From: an uncultured Chryseolinea sp.
GTDB lineage: Bacteria; Bacteroidota; Bacteroidia; Cytophagales; Cyclobacteriaceae
Reading direction: 5' to 3'
DNA: 9,285 nucleotides
Assembly: GCA_946478915.1 (NCBI GenBank)
Contig: CAMLER010000169.1
Coordinates: 1-9,285 of the forward strand
In this document: positions 7,279 through 9,285 of the stretch, piece by piece
How positions within the stretch are numbered: position 1 is the stretch's first letter
Layout: every line of letters starts with the position of its first letter
Notes under the pieces: generated by a model
Database searches by the model: none
What the model saw: only the letters and a program-made list of their open reading frames with translations
What the model was told of the DNA's origin: nothing
Made by a program: the position numbers and the translations under genes

Positions 7279-8673
7279 TCACTTGAGAGCATAAGGCGAT
7301 CGTTGTGGGCGTGATAACATCGCGTTTGCTTCTTCATCATTTTTGAATTGCTCCTTTTTTGGATCCCAATATACTTTTCGGTCTAGCTTCATCACTATAT
7401 GATGAAGGAGACAAGTAGAGCATGACCGATGGGCCTCTTCGACGGGAGCTATAGGTTGTTTATTATCGCGTATGCTCTCCAGCCAATTTAAATGATGGTC
7501 ATGACTAACAATAAAATGGAATTCGTTCGGACCGATTTTGGATTTAATAATTTTTGGATCGCTTGAATCCAGCGGTTTTGTACCATCAGAGTTTACCGGA
7601 TCGCTTGCAGTAGCCTGATAGTTACCACGCGTAACGAAGATCCATCCATCGCTACCTTCGAACTTGATACCATTGGGGAGTTCATTGCTAACAACCATCT
7701 TCACGCCATTATCATACAGCGCTTCTGTTTTGAAAATGCCGTGAACATCCCAAAGGCCTTTCTTGGGAAATTCAGCATGCCCCCAGATTTCAATTGGCCC
7801 TGATTTTTCCATTCCCATTCCCCAATGAGCGGAGTCAATATGATGGGAACCCCACCCTGTAATCATCCCTGCTCCGAATTGTTCGCAACGCAACCATCCC
7901 GGGCGGTCATAACCTTCCTGCGGATGTACACGCTTCTCTGTATAATATACGTACGGCGTCGAACCGAGCCACATGTCATAATTCAGATTTGGAGGAACCG
8001 GCATTTCTGGTTCTTCCTCACCTGAAGGGTCACCGGGCAAGCCCACGTACACCGTTTTCAATTTTCCGATTCTTCCATTGCGGACAAGTTCTGCAGCATA
8101 GCGAAACTGCTCGGACGAACGTTGCTGGCTACCGATCTGAAACTTGACGCCGCTCTTCTGAACGATATCGCTTACGATCCGACCTTCTGATATTGTCAGC
8201 GATGCAGGCTTCTGCATGTAGATGTGTTTTTTTGCACGGGCGGCTGCAACGCCGATCATGGCGTGGGTATGATCCGGAGTGCTGATAAGAACTGCATCAA
8301 TGTCTTTGTTGTCAATTAGTTCACGGTAATCATGGTACTCCTTAACACCATCGAAAGGTTTACCATCACGTTTTGAATAGTATTCATTTACCAGAGCTTT
8401 GCCCTCCGATGCCCTTTTGGAGTCTACGTCGCAAACTGCTATGATTTGTGCAAAATCCTTTTTCCAAACACCCGGCATATCGTGGCCCCGGGAGATGCGA
8501 CCAGTTCCAATAGCCCCAACGTTAATGCGGTTGCTTGGGGCGTTCTTACCAAATACACTGGCAGGTACAATTGATGGGACACCGAACGCTAACGTCGACA
8601 AGGCTGTTGCCTTTACAGACGTTTCAAGGAATTGCCGTCTTGAAAGACGCTTAATATTTTTATTCTTTTTCAT
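7279..8673 (-). CDS. Tat-exported Gfo/Idh/MocA family oxidoreductase
   Basis: NAD(P)-dependent sugar or polyol dehydrogenase-like protein of 464 residues, probably periplasmic. The N terminus carries a twin-arginine signal, SRRQFLE (11-17), then a hydrophobic stretch to about residue 40. The Rossmann domain starts with INVGAIGTGRIS (50-61), and Asp82 ends the second strand (AVCDVD), typical of NAD preference. TPDHTH (132-137) and MQKPAS (153-158) follow; Lys155 takes the place of the catalytic EKP lysine, with Gln replacing the usual Glu. The C-terminal domain has GWGSHHIDSAHWGMG (273-287), equivalent to the substrate-site histidines of this subgroup. Length and layout fit Tat-signal family members. 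The gene begins 22 bp after the stop of the DUF6807 gene, suggesting co-transcription, and is followed by an intrinsic terminator. Substrate unknown; a glycoside or free sugar is the likeliest guess from context. Confidence 0.9.
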   Translation of the reverse strand: MKKNKNIKRLSRRQFLETSVKATALSTLAFGVPSIVPASVFGKNAPSNRINVGAIGTGRISRGHDMPGVWKKDFAQIIAVCDVDSKRASEGKALVNEYYSKRDGKPFDGVKEYHDYRELIDNKDIDAVLISTPDHTHAMIGVAAARAKKHIYMQKPASLTISEGRIVSDIVQKSGVKFQIGSQQRSSEQFRYAAELVRNGRIGKLKTVYVGLPGDPSGEEEPEMPVPPNLNYDMWLGSTPYVYYTEKRVHPQEGYDRPGWLRCEQFGAGMITGWGSHHIDSAHWGMGMEKSGPIEIWGHAEFPKKGLWDVHGIFKTEALYDNGVKMVVSNELPNGIKFEGSDGWIFVTRGNYQATASDPVNSDGTKPLDSSDPKIIKSKIGPNEFHFIVSHDHHLNWLESIRDNKQPIAPVEEAHRSCSTCLLHHIVMKLDRKVYWDPKKEQFKNDEEANAMLSRPQRSPYALK

Positions 8674-8695
8674 ACACCCGGATTTTATTGGTTGA

Positions 8696-9285
8696 TCAAT
8701 TCATCTTTACGGTTACCTTCGGCGGCTCTCGGTAATACTGCCATCCATTCTCTGCGAGTTGCCCGGAATACTCTCCACTGAATACATTAAACCTGTATTT
8801 GAGGACGTAAGTCTTGCCCGGCATCAGCGTCCAATCTTTCGTTTTCGTCGGTGCGAACATAGCAAACAGTTCACCTCCATTCGAATTCTCAGGCCAGATT
8901 CGCAACGGCTCCGGATGATTATAATTAGCGGGATGAGACATCATCACCAGTCCCCCTTTATCGTCATCGAGTGCGCCTTGAATTAGTGCCCATTTTGCCG
9001 TACTTCCATCCGCCCCTCTCCTGTCTTTGCCCTCAGACGTCAGAACTCTGCTGTTATCCTTATTCCATTTTTCCGTTGCCCTCCATCCCAATCCCGCATA
9101 GCGGTATTCAAGAATCCTAAAAGGACTTGCCGTTGCGCAGTTTAATTGAATTGTAATATCGACAATATAATTGTTCTCGTCGTTATGCGCTTTGTAAACC
9201 CGAACCGTCTGAAGCTCATTGAGCGCCACTTTTTCACCAGCCTTTTGAAACGCGACATGCTCATGAAGCGCCTGATACTCGGCGT
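8696..9285 (-). CDS. DUF6807 (PmoA-like) family protein, N terminus beyond right edge
   Basis: The frame is open through the right edge (last readable residues AEYQALHEHVAFQKAGEK before a GTG at 9229), so that GTG is not the likely start and the gene is partial at its 5' end. About 196 residues are visible. GLGWRATEKW, the HPANYNHPEPLRIWPE block (20 or fewer residues), FAMFAP and the closing MPGKTYVLKYRF segment match the pattern of proteins annotated DUF6807 or methane oxygenase PmoA. The latter name is misleading: there are no membrane helices here, and these proteins usually lie beside Gfo/Idh/MocA genes in polysaccharide-degrading Bacteroidota and Planctomycetota. The fold is probably beta-rich; biochemical function is not known to me. 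It precedes the Tat-exported oxidoreductase by 22 bp, likely in one operon. Whether it has a signal peptide cannot be seen. Confidence 0.75.
   Translation of the reverse strand, partial: AEYQALHEHVAFQKAGEKVALNELQTVRVYKAHNDENNYIVDITIQLNCATASPFRILEYRYAGLGWRATEKWNKDNSRVLTSEGKDRRGADGSTAKWALIQGALDDDKGGLVMMSHPANYNHPEPLRIWPENSNGGELFAMFAPTKTKDWTLMPGKTYVLKYRFNVFSGEYSGQLAENGWQYYREPPKVTVKMN

Noticed and set aside
8696..9229. Complete 177-residue gene starting at GTG 9229
   Set aside because: The frame continues open with protein-like sequence to the right edge, so the gene is partial and the GTG is internal.

Overview
The window looks like chromosomal DNA from a member of the Bacteroidota, probably a free-living Cytophagales- or Chitinophagales-type bacterium that degrades plant polymers. 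The evidence is the sdhC-sdhA-sdhB order with a single five-helix membrane anchor, the exported Gfo/Idh/MocA proteins (one a lipoprotein of a type I associate with Bacteroidota), a secreted cupin, a DUF6807/PmoA-like protein, moderate GC and mostly weak Shine-Dalgarno sequences. This placement is inference; no rRNA or marker gene is present. Every convincing gene is on the minus strand, so transcription runs from the right edge to the left edge.

Right block (about 3650-9285): five exported or probably exported proteins that look like a carbohydrate-processing locus. In transcription order they are a DUF6807 (PmoA-like) protein cut by the right edge, a Tat-exported Gfo/Idh/MocA oxidoreductase, an intrinsic terminator (7230-7260), a secreted bicupin, a lipoprotein Gfo/Idh/MocA-like oxidoreductase with a putative Oxidoreduct_C domain, and a secreted CE15-type glucuronoyl methylesterase. 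The last three genes are separated by only 4 bp each and are very likely one transcript. A plausible joint role is extracytoplasmic cleavage and redox processing of uronic-acid-containing plant glycans. The esterase assignment is strong; the substrates of the other proteins are unknown.

Left block (1-3511): after a 141-bp gap come sdhC, sdhA and sdhB, encoding succinate dehydrogenase/fumarate reductase. They are coupled by stop/start overlaps. SdhA and SdhC look intact. SdhB is split by a frameshift between its [2Fe-2S] domain and its C-terminal iron-sulfur domain. Downstream is the start of a further ORF that runs off the left edge, and it too seems to change reading frame. Two frame problems within 700 bp raise the possibility of assembly or sequencing error near a contig end.

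I did not find a clearly new biological system. The most notable points are the broken sdhB, whose junction looks like a deletion between short repeats; the Cys/His-rich SdhC anchor; two NAD(P)-type oxidoreductases that are both exported; and a terminator inside the carbohydrate locus. No tRNA, rRNA, CRISPR array, insertion sequence or origin was seen.
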